Part shown: positions 44,388-54,800 of the stretch, one piece after another
Layout: each line of letters starts with the position of its first letter
Numbering within the stretch: the stretch's first letter is position 1
Source: Bradyrhizobium stylosanthis
Lineage (GTDB): Bacteria; Pseudomonadota; Alphaproteobacteria; Rhizobiales; Xanthobacteraceae
Assembly (NCBI RefSeq): GCF_001641335.1
Contig: NZ_LVEM01000002.1
Span: 1,498,124-1,562,123 of the forward strand
DNA: 64,000 bases
Direction: 5' to 3'
Notes under the pieces: model-generated
Database searches by the model: none
Seen by the model: the letters and a program-made list of their open reading frames with translations, nothing else
Told to the model about the DNA's origin: nothing
Position numbers and translations under genes: made by a program

Positions 44388-45797
44388 ATGACCGACAATG
44401 CTGAATACAGCCCGCTGACCGAGCGCACCGCATGGGAGCCGAAGACTCCAAAGGAGGAACGCGAGGCGCTCGATAGGGCGCCGTTAGCGACCCTTCGGGC
44501 AGCGCCTGATAGTCCCTCGGCTCTCGGACTTATGAGCGACTTGGCGAAGCGCTACCCGAGGCCGCAGGCAGCAAAGGGTAAAGCATACGCCCGAGACAAG
44601 ACCTTGGTTGACTATGCCCACGCCGTGGGGGCGTTCATCGCTGATCTGCTGGCCGCGAGTGAAGCGGATCAAAGTGAGGGCTGGTTGAGGTGCTCACTCA
44701 AGAAAGAGGCGTACACGGGCCAATACGTCAAGTGGCGCATGTTCGACGCGGTGCGCCAAGCTTTCACCGAGGCAGGGCTAGTGGAGCACAAGCCGGGGTA
44801 TCCGGGCTCATATCAGTTCGACAATCCGGGGCCGATGGTTGGAAAGCTCACCCGCTACAGGGCAACATCTCTGCTTCTCGCTGCGTGCGAAGCCCATGGC
44901 GTTACACCAGCGAACGTGCGGCAGTGTTTCCAATTCGACGAAGTGATGCCTTCAGAGCTGGTGCAGCTAACCTCGCCATCGTACAAGACGCCGAACACCG
45001 AGAAAGTGCAGCAACTCCGCGCACAGGTGGTTCAGTTCAATTCCTTCTTCGCTCAGCACAAGCTCACGCACCCACAGGTTAAGGTGAGGCATCTTGGTTG
45101 GGTAAGGAAGTTTCACCAAGCGAGCAATCTTCACACCTACAAATGGGATAAGGGTGGTCGGCTGTATTCCTACCCGCAAGCTTACTGCTATCAGAACCTA
45201 AGTGGGGAGGCGCGACTTGGGATGCGGATCGACGGCGAAGGCGTGGTCGAGATTGACATCTCGTCCTCGTACCTCACCATCTTCTATGCTTGGTGTGATC
45301 AGCAACTCGACGCCGACGCGGATGCCTACGCTGGCATCCTTGGGCCCACGGACCTTGATCGGCAGGTTGCGAAATTCTGGATCAATGCGTCATTCGGCAA
45401 CGGCAGTTTGCTGACACGGTGGTCCAAGGAGTTCACTAGCGATTTCCGCGAGCGCTTGAACAAGAAGGGAATCCCGCCAGAGTCATTCGACACCAAGGCC
45501 TACCCGATGTCCTTGGTCAAGAAGCGCGCTCTACAGCGCCACCCTCTCCTTGAGCGCTGGGGTGGAGAAATCCGAGGTCGGGTCAGAGGGTGGGCCGATC
45601 TGATGTTCGTTGAGAGCAAGGTCATCATCGCCACCATGCAAGAGCTGATGGCTAAGGGCGTTCCCAGCATGCCAGTCCACGACAGCTTGATCGTCCAAGC
45701 CAGCAAGGAAGCCTTGACCGCCGATACCCTGTCTCATCAATTCCGCGCCCATATTGGGGTGGTTCCAAAGCTAAATGTAAGCAGGCCGGGCTTCTGA
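44388..45797 (+). CDS. Family-A polymerase-like (TV-Pol-like) palm protein
   Basis: This 469-residue protein has motifs in the order of a family A DNA polymerase palm: motif A VVEIDISSSYLTIFY (D290), motif B-like RQVAKFWINASFGNGSL (K329) and motif C VPSMPVHDSLIVQ (H431-D432). No 3'-5' exonuclease is seen in front; the first 200 residues are helical, with a possible DNA-binding segment (SEGWLRCSLKKEAYTGQYVKWRMFDAVRQAF). Known solo palm proteins of this type (TV-Pol) occur in transposons and viruses. It might replicate or repair the excised element. The ATG at 44388 is chosen because the upstream extension is non-conserved in style. Confidence 0.6.
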   Translation: MTDNAEYSPLTERTAWEPKTPKEEREALDRAPLATLRAAPDSPSALGLMSDLAKRYPRPQAAKGKAYARDKTLVDYAHAVGAFIADLLAASEADQSEGWLRCSLKKEAYTGQYVKWRMFDAVRQAFTEAGLVEHKPGYPGSYQFDNPGPMVGKLTRYRATSLLLAACEAHGVTPANVRQCFQFDEVMPSELVQLTSPSYKTPNTEKVQQLRAQVVQFNSFFAQHKLTHPQVKVRHLGWVRKFHQASNLHTYKWDKGGRLYSYPQAYCYQNLSGEARLGMRIDGEGVVEIDISSSYLTIFYAWCDQQLDADADAYAGILGPTDLDRQVAKFWINASFGNGSLLTRWSKEFTSDFRERLNKKGIPPESFDTKAYPMSLVKKRALQRHPLLERWGGEIRGRVRGWADLMFVESKVIIATMQELMAKGVPSMPVHDSLIVQASKEALTADTLSHQFRAHIGVVPKLNVSRPGF

Positions 45798-46337
45798 TGC
45801 AGTCAACATCAATGCACCAGCCAGCTATCTATCAGTCTCTGTTATTAGCTATGGATTATCGCCCCCTGTCCCCCTCCGGCGCACAGCCCTACCATATCGT
45901 GGAACGAATGTTTGGGGGGGGAACCGAAGCGGCCATATATGTGCATAGGCCGCTGTACTAGCTTTGAGGCTGAAAAGGGCTGGACCACAATGCCCCCGTG
46001 GGACTCTAGGAAGTCCGTGGGTGCCTTTGACGCTATGCCCAGGCGCGGGGCGGCACGTAGCCCATAGCGCTCACCAGAGGACTCCGCTGAGGCCCTTAGA
46101 GACATCGGCGCAGAGTGCTCCTGCAGGGCGTCTTGTTTCCATTGATCCCCGGCATGTTGGGCCCAACACGGTACTTCTGGCGAAGCACGCCGCTCGCGTG
46201 AGCCGAGCAGAGGCCGAGGGCTTTAGCCCGACTTTTTGGGAAAACAGGGGGCCCAAAACGTGGCTGAGGGGCCCCACCGGGAGCCAGAGTCCCTTAGCTG
46301 CCGATTAGCTGAGCGGCAGCCGTCTGCTGTTTCCCGT
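45798..46337. other. 540-base non-coding stretch inside the island
   Basis: Short ORFs are present in several frames but none has motifs. Notable are a run of eight G at about 45912-45919, several GGGCCC-type segments, and GCTGCCG-attagctgag-CGGCAGC (46297-46320), a hairpin just downstream of the serine recombinase. It could hold an origin, an RNA or decayed genes; I cannot tell. Confidence 0.4.
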
Positions 46338-47090
46338 TCAAGCCCGTTCTAGGATGTTTGCGATTGACCGGGCGGGCGATTGGGATGCGTTCGCGATGGG
46401 ACGCAAAGGCCGCTCTAGCATCAGCTTGATCGCGGTCGGGGCGTAGGGCTTTCCCGTCTTGGTCGTGTGCCCCGCTTCAGCGAGCGCCGCAGCGATTTCT
46501 CTCAGGGTCCGTTTGCCTCCCTTGGGTCTCGCGCGGGCCAGCTTACGGGCAAGCTCAACCGTCTCGGGCTTTTCCTCTCCGATGGACTTGCGGCCTTCCA
46601 CCTTCACCCCCGAGCGCCGCTTGCGGTCCCGAGCGCCCTTCAGCTTCGCCACCAGCATGGCCTTCTCAAATTCGGAGATAGCGCCGAGCACTTGCCTGAT
46701 GAGCCGAGCGGTGGGCGTGTCGTCCAGGAACGATGTTGGGCTATCAGCGGCGATTAGGTCAAAGCCGCGCGCCTTGAGCATCGCGAAGCCAACCTCCTGA
46801 ACCATTAGATCACGAGCGAAGCGATTAGCGGTCTCAACGATGATGGTCTTAGTGCCGTCTGCCTCCAGCGCTTCGAGCATCTCAGCGAAGCCGGGGCGGG
46901 TGTCGATGGGATCAGAGCCCTTCACGGCTTCGTCGTGGTAGGTGCTCACCAGCTCAATGCCTGCCCGCTTTGCAAACCCTTGGATGGCTTGGAGCTGCCT
47001 ACGGCCGCTGTCCTTGTCTTCCCCGATGTTTGCCGCTGAGGACGTCCTCAAATAGGCAAATGCTTTGATGAATTTCGAAGGTTTTCCCAT
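46338..47090 (-). CDS. Serine recombinase (resolvase/invertase family)
   Basis: This 250-residue protein has the catalytic N-terminal domain KAFAYLRTSSAANIGEDKDSGRRQLQAI with nucleophile S17 or S18, then EALEADGTKTIIVETANRFARDLMVQEVGF and the E helix AISEFEKAMLVAKLKGARDRKR. The C-terminal part is a recombinase-type HTH (RTLREIAAALAEAGHTTKTGKPYAPTAIKLML). It may resolve multimers, invert a segment or move another element. It faces opposite to its neighbours in the island. Confidence 0.88.
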   Translation of the reverse strand: MGKPSKFIKAFAYLRTSSAANIGEDKDSGRRQLQAIQGFAKRAGIELVSTYHDEAVKGSDPIDTRPGFAEMLEALEADGTKTIIVETANRFARDLMVQEVGFAMLKARGFDLIAADSPTSFLDDTPTARLIRQVLGAISEFEKAMLVAKLKGARDRKRRSGVKVEGRKSIGEEKPETVELARKLARARPKGGKRTLREIAAALAEAGHTTKTGKPYAPTAIKLMLERPLRPIANASQSPARSIANILERA

Positions 47091-47189
47091 CGTTTGCCTC
47101 GAATTTCCGTATCGTATTCCTGAGAATTAGATACTACGCCCCAAGATGCAACCCGGTCTTTTGGAATCCCCTCGATTCCCTATTGGCAT

Positions 47190-47218
47190 AGCTGAGCACC
47201 CGTGTGGTGCCCGCAGCT
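47190..47218. promoter_or_regulatory. Stem-loop upstream of the sigma-factor operon
   Basis: AGCTG-A-GCACC-CGTGT-GGTGC-CCG-CAGCT folds into a two-part stem 95 bases before the sigma-factor start. It may be an operator or leader hairpin; there is no T-run. Confidence 0.35.
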
Positions 47219-47312
47219 TGAAAAGATAGACTTTGTGCCATCCCGCCGAAGGCACGTCATGGTTGCAGTTCACCCCCATTGATCCCAGAATGCGCTGGGG
47301 GAGGGATTCTGA

Positions 47313-48485
47313 TTGATTGAGATTGAGGAACTTGCTCAATCAGCCGCATCGCCGGCTGACATCGTCACGGCCGAAGAAGCCGCTTCTTCTTTCTTTCGGA
47401 CTGATCTTGTTGAGCGCGTGCTCAAAGCACTGCTTGCCGACGCCGAGCGTGCTGAAGGTGATTTGCAGCGGGCTGATATCAATCGCGCGTATCTCCGACG
47501 CAAGCTCACCATTCCTGAATGTGAATGGGTCGAACAGCATCTCCGGCAAAGCCCTATTCGAATTGTTGAAGATGACGAGGGCGATGAGGACGCCTCCGAT
47601 ACAGAGCCCAATGAGTTCATTAGCTCCAAACGTGTGAGATATCTGACCGAGATTGAAGAGCGAGAGCTCGGAAGGAAAATCCAACTTGCTCGTCAGGTAA
47701 GGGAAAGCGACGAATCCTCAGATCCTGGATTTGTTGGCCGAGTGCTGCGAGACGCTGAAACCGCCAAGTCAAGGTTTGTGGAAACCAACATTCGGTATGT
47801 CTACAAGCTCGCCCGACAGGAGCGTCACGTTCATCATCTAGCTGCGGATGATCTCTTTCAAGAAGGTATGATGGGGTTGCTTCATGCGACCGAGCTGTAT
47901 GATCCCGAGCTGGGGTTCCGCTTCAAGACTTATGCGACTTGGTGGGTACAACAACGGATGCATCGAGCGCGGGATGATAGCGAACGAACGATCCGGCTGC
48001 CTGTGCACGTTCAAGAGACGATCAGGAGGGTCCGACGTAAGAAAGTGAAATTGGCTTTGGAGCTCAATCGTGAGCCGAGCCTAGGTGAACTCGCAGACTA
48101 CATCGGCGCCAATCGGGAAAGACTAGCGAAGCTGCTTTGGCGCCTCCGAGCCACCGATTGTCTGGAAGCGGACGCGCCAGTAACTGAGGACGGCGATCCC
48201 TTAATCAATTTTAAATCTGACGACGAAGCTGAGACGGCCTTCGAAATCGTTGCGCAGCAAGAGCTGAGAGCGAATCTTTCGGCAGCATTGGCCACGCTCT
48301 CTCCTCGTGCAGAGCGGATTCTAAGAATGCGATTTGGTCTAGATGGGAACGAGGAACAGACGCTCGAAAGCATTGGTCAGGTTTTTCACGTTACGAGAGA
48401 GCGGATAAGGCAAATCGAAGCAAAGGCACTTCGGACATTGAAACACCCTTCTAGGTCGCGAAGACTGCGTTCATTCATCGAATAA
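47313..48485 (+). CDS. Sigma-70-family RNA polymerase sigma factor (primary type, lacking long region 1.1)
   Basis: This 390-residue protein starts at a TTG (47313) with GGGGGAGGG upstream. Region 1.2-like YLTEIEERELGRKIQLAR is followed by region 2 (ETNIRYVYKLAR, DLFQEGMMGLLHATELYDPELGFRFKTYATWWVQQRMHRA), region 3 (RREPSLGELADYIG-like) and region 4 (LSPRAERILRMRFGLDGNEEQTLESIG, then VTRERIRQIEAKALRTLKHPSRSRRLR). The acidic first 100 residues are unlike RpoD. It directs core RNA polymerase to its own promoters, perhaps those of the island. The next gene starts seven bases after its stop. Confidence 0.88.
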   Translation: MIEIEELAQSAASPADIVTAEEAASSFFRTDLVERVLKALLADAERAEGDLQRADINRAYLRRKLTIPECEWVEQHLRQSPIRIVEDDEGDEDASDTEPNEFISSKRVRYLTEIEERELGRKIQLARQVRESDESSDPGFVGRVLRDAETAKSRFVETNIRYVYKLARQERHVHHLAADDLFQEGMMGLLHATELYDPELGFRFKTYATWWVQQRMHRARDDSERTIRLPVHVQETIRRVRRKKVKLALELNREPSLGELADYIGANRERLAKLLWRLRATDCLEADAPVTEDGDPLINFKSDDEAETAFEIVAQQELRANLSAALATLSPRAERILRMRFGLDGNEEQTLESIGQVFHVTRERIRQIEAKALRTLKHPSRSRRLRSFIE

Positions 48486-48492
48486 TGCACCA

Positions 48493-50124
48493 ATGGCACA
48501 GTATTTTGGACTCGGCTCAGACGTTCCTATCGAAGATTCAGAAAGGCTGGTCGCTGACAGCTTGAGGCAATTGCCTGATGACTACGTTGTTCTCCATCAC
48601 GTTGCGTGGCAGTCGCGCAGGAATGGGCGGGAAGGTGACGGCGAAGCCGATTTCCTCGTAATCCACCCGCGCAAAGGCATCGTCGTGATTGAAGTGAAGG
48701 GCGGTGGGATCGATGTAGTAAATGGAAGATGGTTCTCGAAAGACCGCTATGGTCAGAATCACGAAATCAAGAATCCATATGAGCAAGCTATCGCTTCGAA
48801 GCATGCTCTAATAGGTTGGTTAAAGGGCGACTTGGCTATTTCCAATGTCGGTATTGGGCACGCTGTCGCCTTTCCGCACATCGATGCGGTGCCCCCGCTT
48901 GGGTTGGTGGCATCAAAAGCTATCACCTGGTCTCGCGCTGATCTCGCGGAGCCGCGGAAAGTCATCGAAGGGGTGATTTCTCATTGGGGGTTGCAGGCAA
49001 ACCTTTCCGCACAAGATACTTCGAGGCTTTTGAAGCTACTTGCTCCAACCGTAACCGTTCGCAGGACTCTCGTTTCAATCTCGGCTTCGTCATCGAACGA
49101 ACTATTCGCGCTTACGGCACAACAAGTCGAAGCTCTGGCAGGGCTTCGGTCTGTACGGGGAGGGCTTCTGTTTGGAGGCGCGGGTACTGGCAAGACTGTT
49201 CTGGCCATTGCTAGGGCCCAACAACTGTCTAATGAAGGCTTTCGAACTCTGCTGGTCTGCTACAACGAATTGCTTGGTGATCGGCTTCATGCCCAATTCA
49301 ATGATATGAAGTCGCTATATGCGACGACCTTCCACAAGCTCTGTTTTCAAGAAGCTCGAAAGGCGGGCCTGACCATACCTTCTTCTCCTTCCGTTGAGTG
49401 GTGGGAAACTGAGGCGGCAGAATTGCTCGTAGAAGCCTGTGCAACAAATGGCGCGGAATTCGACGCCATCGTGGTCGATGAAGCGCAGGATTTCGCTCCC
49501 TCTTGGCTCGACGCACTTCGCTGTCTCTTCGGTTCAAAAGCAGAGCAACCGTTCTATGTGTTTGCAGATCCGCGCCAAGAGTTGTGGGGGCGGAATTGGG
49601 CCAATGGAGCCGATTGGCCTTTCACCCACCAGCTGACTAAGAATCTTCGTAACACTTCTCCCATTGCTGAGCGCATATGTGCCGTTTTCCAGAGCAATGA
49701 TCACCCAAGTGGAATCAACGGTCCGGCTCCCATGTGGAGGGATCTTGAGAATCCCAAAAATCCCGAGATAGACGTCATTGCCGTTGTCGAAAAGCTCATC
49801 GACGAGGGCTTTGGACCGAAGAATCTACTTGTCCTTTGTGGTACGGCGAAGACGGCTAGCCGATTGAGGAGCTTCACTGTCGGGCCATACTCCTTTGGGC
49901 TTTGGGGGGGCAACGGAATTGCGGCAGAGACAATTGCGCGGTTCAAGGGACTTGAATCAGAAGCCGTCGTTCTACTTCTGGACCGAAGCGATGAAGTAAG
50001 TATTGAAAAAATGCTAGCTTATGTTGGCATTAGCCGCGCGCGTGCCGTCTTGGCGGTCATCGGAAGTGGTAAGCAGCGGAACCTTTTGAATTGGTCTTAC
50101 TCCGCGGCTGTCAAGTCGAAATAG
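48493..50124 (+). CDS. NERD-domain nuclease fused to UvrD/REP-like helicase
   Basis: This 543-residue protein has an N-terminal NERD nuclease-like domain (about 30-130) with EADFLVIHPRKGIVVIEVKGG, whose D and E-x-K match a PD-(D/E)XK active site. The superfamily 1 helicase part has Walker A LFGGAGTGKTVLAIARA, motif II AIVVDEAQDFAPSW and the C-terminal VGISRARAVLAVIG. It would cut and unwind nucleic acid. It is translationally coupled to the sigma factor, and its 3' end overlaps the convergent DrmB gene by 28 bases. It may provide the nuclease function missing from this drmC-less cluster. Confidence 0.88.
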   Translation: MAQYFGLGSDVPIEDSERLVADSLRQLPDDYVVLHHVAWQSRRNGREGDGEADFLVIHPRKGIVVIEVKGGGIDVVNGRWFSKDRYGQNHEIKNPYEQAIASKHALIGWLKGDLAISNVGIGHAVAFPHIDAVPPLGLVASKAITWSRADLAEPRKVIEGVISHWGLQANLSAQDTSRLLKLLAPTVTVRRTLVSISASSSNELFALTAQQVEALAGLRSVRGGLLFGGAGTGKTVLAIARAQQLSNEGFRTLLVCYNELLGDRLHAQFNDMKSLYATTFHKLCFQEARKAGLTIPSSPSVEWWETEAAELLVEACATNGAEFDAIVVDEAQDFAPSWLDALRCLFGSKAEQPFYVFADPRQELWGRNWANGADWPFTHQLTKNLRNTSPIAERICAVFQSNDHPSGINGPAPMWRDLENPKNPEIDVIAVVEKLIDEGFGPKNLLVLCGTAKTASRLRSFTVGPYSFGLWGGNGIAAETIARFKGLESEAVVLLLDRSDEVSIEKMLAYVGISRARAVLAVIGSGKQRNLLNWSYSAAVKSK

Positions 50125-51812
50125 CCGGCCCCACCTGCAAGAGTTGATCTTGCGAGCATTGTATTGAACATCCTGCAGGACGGCTCACCAAGATGCAGGC
50201 ATACAGCGCATGCGCCCCCGTTGTCAGCGCAACCGGGATCAAGGGCGCAGCGTTGCTCGTCCTCAACCAGCCCATCGAGCATCGTATGCAATTCACTTTC
50301 GAAAAGCGCCTGCAGTCCTCCTAGGATGAAATCTCCTCGAGCCGCAGAGTAGACGAAAAATCCGAAGCAATATGGAAGCACAAGTTCGGACAGTGCGCTC
50401 CTCTCGATCCCAGCGAAGACCGCCGCTCGTTTGATGAAGGCGTGGCAAAATGAATGGATCAGCGTGATCAATAGCCGATCTGAATCACTCGCTACGCTAA
50501 AGTCACTAGACGATCCGCTCATGTCTTGCAGCAAAGCAATCGCTGCGTCTCTCGATGTGCTGGCAGCAGCTAACTGTCTTCCCCTTGCGGACATCCATCT
50601 GTGTATCCACAGCGGATCCAGGCGTAAGAAAAGAGCTTCGGTCTGAACCAGCTCTCCATAGATGGTGTAGTCGCCATTCATTTCCCGGTAGGTTCGCAAA
50701 CGGCTCTTGCCTGGAGTTGCATCACCCCGCGTGTAGCCAAATTGTCCAGTTAGGACGGGAAATCGGTCTACCAACTCAACACGCTCAAGTCCCGCTCTTC
50801 TTAGCGCCTTTGGATAGACGTCGTCGTATAGTTGCTTTGTCTGGATTCCGGCCGCGGCGTTTTTCAAGTCGGAAACAGTTATCCTGCTCTCGAAGTTGGC
50901 CAGCGCGATCTGCCGCGCCTCGCGTTGGGCTCGCTCTCGTACAGCCGGCGCTAAGTCGATAGCTGTTGGACGCTCCTCGCTACGTGGCGGCATCGCGGCT
51001 ACCATCGCGGCAATTGTCGCATCATCGAAGCCGCGTTCCTTCAACATTCGACGCAAGGAGTCCGTGTCAGTTGCTGCAGGGGCGTCCACCAGATTTCGTC
51101 CGCGCATGCCATCCAAGACCCACTCCAGTGCTCGCTCTCCACCGCCAGCCACTTCGACGCGCTGTAGGATTTCACGTCTGGGCGGATTTATGAGGACGAT
51201 GCCTCGCGGCTTGAACACATTCCCTGATCGATGAACCGTGAACGAAAGTGCCCCTCCCTGATCGCAATCGCATTTTGCGCCAAATCCACGTTGGATAGTG
51301 TCTTTGCATACAGGACAATAAAACACGAGTTCGGTCGCGGAAGCCGTACCGGGTAGCCTAACTGCGCGTTCACCGTGCTTCGGGCACTTCTTCACGTAAG
51401 GTGTCTTCAGCGCCCCGCAGTCCTGATGGTATCCGACGAAAGGCAACTGTCCTCGCGCGGTGGTCGAACCACATTGACATCGGCCGGTCGGTGTATCGTG
51501 AAGACGCATGCAGCGCCGACACAAGTAGAGCCTTGGAAATGGCTCGCACCAGACGCCTCGTTCCTTATTGACCGATTTTACGCGGACGGAACGGTTTCGG
51601 AGTAGGTCGGCAACGAAGCCACCATCTTCGTTCTCAGCAGACCAAGGAAAAGCAACTCGAATGAGCTCTTCTCGCAGCGCTTGAGGGTCAATAGCACCCT
51701 CTATTCGTGCGTCAGTCCAACGACGAACCTTCCAGATTCGACCAGCCGCGTCGACTGTCTGTTCCGGGAGATGACCAAACAGGATTTGAGAATTGCTCCT
51801 GGTTTCCCTCAT
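50097..51812 (-). CDS. drmB: DISARM-type DrmB (DUF1998 protein)
   Basis: This 571-residue protein ends in a DUF1998 domain: LITLIHSFCHAFIKRAAVFAGIERSALSELVLPYCFGFFVYSAARGDFILGGLQALFE, with the zinc-type GGACAVCLHLGEPSCRMFN near the end. Earlier cysteine pairs (CRRCMRLHDTPTGRCQC, CPKHG, CPVC, CDCD) form further metal sites. DrmB works with DrmA to recognise incoming DNA in DISARM anti-phage systems. Its ATG overlaps the DrmA stop (ATGA), so the two are co-translated. The length is normal for the family. Confidence 0.87.
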   Translation of the reverse strand: MRETRSNSQILFGHLPEQTVDAAGRIWKVRRWTDARIEGAIDPQALREELIRVAFPWSAENEDGGFVADLLRNRSVRVKSVNKERGVWCEPFPRLYLCRRCMRLHDTPTGRCQCGSTTARGQLPFVGYHQDCGALKTPYVKKCPKHGERAVRLPGTASATELVFYCPVCKDTIQRGFGAKCDCDQGGALSFTVHRSGNVFKPRGIVLINPPRREILQRVEVAGGGERALEWVLDGMRGRNLVDAPAATDTDSLRRMLKERGFDDATIAAMVAAMPPRSEERPTAIDLAPAVRERAQREARQIALANFESRITVSDLKNAAAGIQTKQLYDDVYPKALRRAGLERVELVDRFPVLTGQFGYTRGDATPGKSRLRTYREMNGDYTIYGELVQTEALFLRLDPLWIHRWMSARGRQLAAASTSRDAAIALLQDMSGSSSDFSVASDSDRLLITLIHSFCHAFIKRAAVFAGIERSALSELVLPYCFGFFVYSAARGDFILGGLQALFESELHTMLDGLVEDEQRCALDPGCADNGGACAVCLHLGEPSCRMFNTMLARSTLAGGAGYFDLTAAE

Positions 51813-54800
51813 TGACTGCTATCTCCAGAAATTGGCGATTGCTCTTCGACGTCTCGCAAGGAGAGCATCGCTTGTCCAGTTGGAGATAGATCAGAGATAA
51901 ACCGGGTATCTGCTGATGGCTCGCGAAGGTTTCTGGTGAAGCCCTCGAACCATAGGTCTATTTGATCGTTAAGAAACTCATCCAGTTCGCTTAGTTCCAA
52001 GCTACTCTTGATCGCCTCTCGATCCTCGGTGAGGAGGTTCGGGCGTTGCCTAACTAAAGCATTTAGATGCCGAGGAGTCGTAAGGGATGATGATCCCTCG
52101 GGTTCGTGTATCAGTTGAAGTCGTGCCAACTCTAGGCCGGCCAAGGTGCGCTCAAGCACCCTGCGGCTTTTTCGTGTTATTGGTATAGCCTCTACGAACC
52201 TATCACCATGCGAGACAAACTCGGCGAAGGAGCGGTAAACACTCGCGTCTCTCTCGCGCGTCATCTTCGGCACAACAATAACGAGGGCGGGCCACCTACG
52301 CCCCACGCGAGCCGTGGCCTGAATGAATTCAGCGACACCCAAAGGCAGCGCCATCATAATCATGACATTGAGCCGGTCGATGTCGACGCCGTGAGACATC
52401 ATCGAGGACGCTGCTATTAGATGCAGACGTTTATCGAAATCAGCTTCAGGTGTTTCTAATCGATCAAGTATCTGCCGGACGTTATCAAAGCCGGTTCGGC
52501 CAGTCAGTGACTCGATATTTGGTGGCGGCTCCAGTCCAGCGTATTGGGTCTCCGACGAGCGAATCACTGCATCGAGGTCTTGGAGCGTGTTGCCGTAGAC
52601 GACGTTTGTCCCGTAAATGTTTATCAGGAAGTCACCAAAGCGCGGGTCGATCTGCAGCTCCGAGCAGACGCCCGTTGGATCGTTCAACAGCCTCCGAGTA
52701 GCTTTCTGAAGGGTGACAACCAATCGGTCGACGACAAATTCGACAGTAAGGCGCCTCGGGGCGAGCGCAATATACCGTCGCATCAGTTGATTAGAATCAG
52801 CGGTCCAAAATCCCTTTCCGTCTTGCGGCGCAGGTTGGGGAAAAACCCGCGCGCTGCGTCGATATAATACGGAAACCTGCTTCTCATATCCGGTCAAAGT
52901 AGCGGACGACGCAAGAATCTTCGGCTTTGATCCTGTCAATTCCTCTTGCACGCTGTCGAGGGCGGCTTCGTAATGCGCATCGACCGCACCTAAGCTATCT
53001 CGGAGAAGATGAAGCTCGTCCTGCAGTCGAAAGGTCGGTGCAAAAAGAGTCGTGTCGATTTGGAGAGGTGCCGGTTCGCCGCCCACACAGTCTGGAACAA
53101 GGCATCCATTCTTACGGTCCTGCCTTCGAGCGTATGTATAACCGTGACCTGGCCTTGTGCACTTTCCCCAAGGTGGCCCGACTAGTCCCCTCATACCCGA
53201 TTGGCGCGCTATGTTTGCGGCCTTGTCCAGCGTGCCTACCACCACAGTTGGCAGGAATCTCCAAATCTCATCGTCTACAACGAAAATTGGAAGCGGACTG
53301 CCTTCAGTTTCGCAACTTGGATTCGTGCAGGTGTGCACTAATCTCCAAACCTTGCGGTCAAAGCTAGTGCAGACTGATCTCGACCGGCATATGGGACATG
53401 TCTCGATGATCCGAAAAGGGTTTAGGGTATCATCGACTTTGTCGGCATCCCATTCGCCCTCTCGGACGGCCTCCTTTTTGATTCTATTCGGAGTGGCTGT
53501 TCCACCGACAAGGAACCCGAGGGAAAAGGGATCGCCCGGAATTCCTTCTTTCCGGCGTACAATCTCAGCTGCACCAAGCGCGTTCACGAACCTCTGAGTT
53601 TGCTGAAGTGAAAGCAGTCGAAGGGGAAAGCGGGACCAAGCTGTAATTCCTGACGTCTTGCCGCGCAATCTATCGAGCAGCGCTGCTGTGATGAGCAAGC
53701 CGAGATACGTCTCAGTCTTGCCGCCTCCAGTTGCAAACCAAACGATGTCGACGACATTCGCCTCCTGCTCTGGAGTGATGAGGCAGCTCATATTGGCCAG
53801 CAAGAACGCAAGTTGGAAAGGTCTCCAACTATCGTAGCGGCCCTGGGCTGAGATTCGCATCGCGCTATTCATCAGCCGGAATGCGGATTGAAGTTGCGCG
53901 TTCTCCTTAAGAAGATCTAATCCTTCGCGGACTCGTAAAAGCTCGCCTTGGAAGTCGGACGCTGCTCGCGCGGCCTCATCGCGCATACCCGAGGACCATC
54001 CTTCGGAGGCCGCCCGGGCATTAAGTGCGTCGTCTGACCATGATCGATCTGCCCACTCAACAAACTCGGAAATCAGCGCTTCACAAGATGGAATCGGATC
54101 CTTGGAGAGCGCAGCGAAGCTCAGGTTGGGTTGCGGCGACGTTGATGTCCAATAAGCGGGGCGCATCTTGGATATGTACGGTGCGTCGGAGGTGCGCATA
54201 CCGCTAACAGTTGTCTCCACGCCGCAATTGATGCCGAATGCGGGGACCTTCCGGTCATAGCGAAAGCTATCTGGTAGCGCGTCGAGCTCGAAAGGCTCGC
54301 ATTCCAAACCGACTACTTCCAGCGAGCATTGAAACAGACGGCCGTCCGCGAGGTCGTCAACGTTCGCATCAGCCGCCGTCGAGTTTACGAATGTAACCTC
54401 AAGGTTGCGAATTGAATCATTCCGGCGTGATGCTCGTACCCGAATTTCGCCCTGCAGGCCTTGGCCCCCAGCCTGGCTCAGGGCAGCAGTGATCTGGTCG
54501 CGGCCAAGAATTGCTTCAGAGCTCCCGTCAGGAATCGTTGCGTCGACAGACGTCTCGATTGGGCCGACTTTTTGCCATCGCCATCTAAATGCGGACTCCT
54601 TTTCAGCTCGCTCTCTGAGCCAAATGCACATTGAGACCCGAACGGTGAAGTTCGACAGTGTCTTAGGCTTTAGCCGGATTCCGATGGCGCATGGCTCTAG
54701 TCTATCTCCGCGGTCGTCCTGTCTTGTAACGACGTCTTTGGGGCCTAGTCGGCCCAGCCAAAAGCGTCCGGTAGGATCGACTTCAGACCGAGGCACTTCA

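Noticed and set aside
45964..46308. ORF of 114 residues in the island gap
   Set aside because: Composition is Arg/Pro/Gly-rich without a motif or ribosome-binding site; stop-free by chance in GC-rich DNA.
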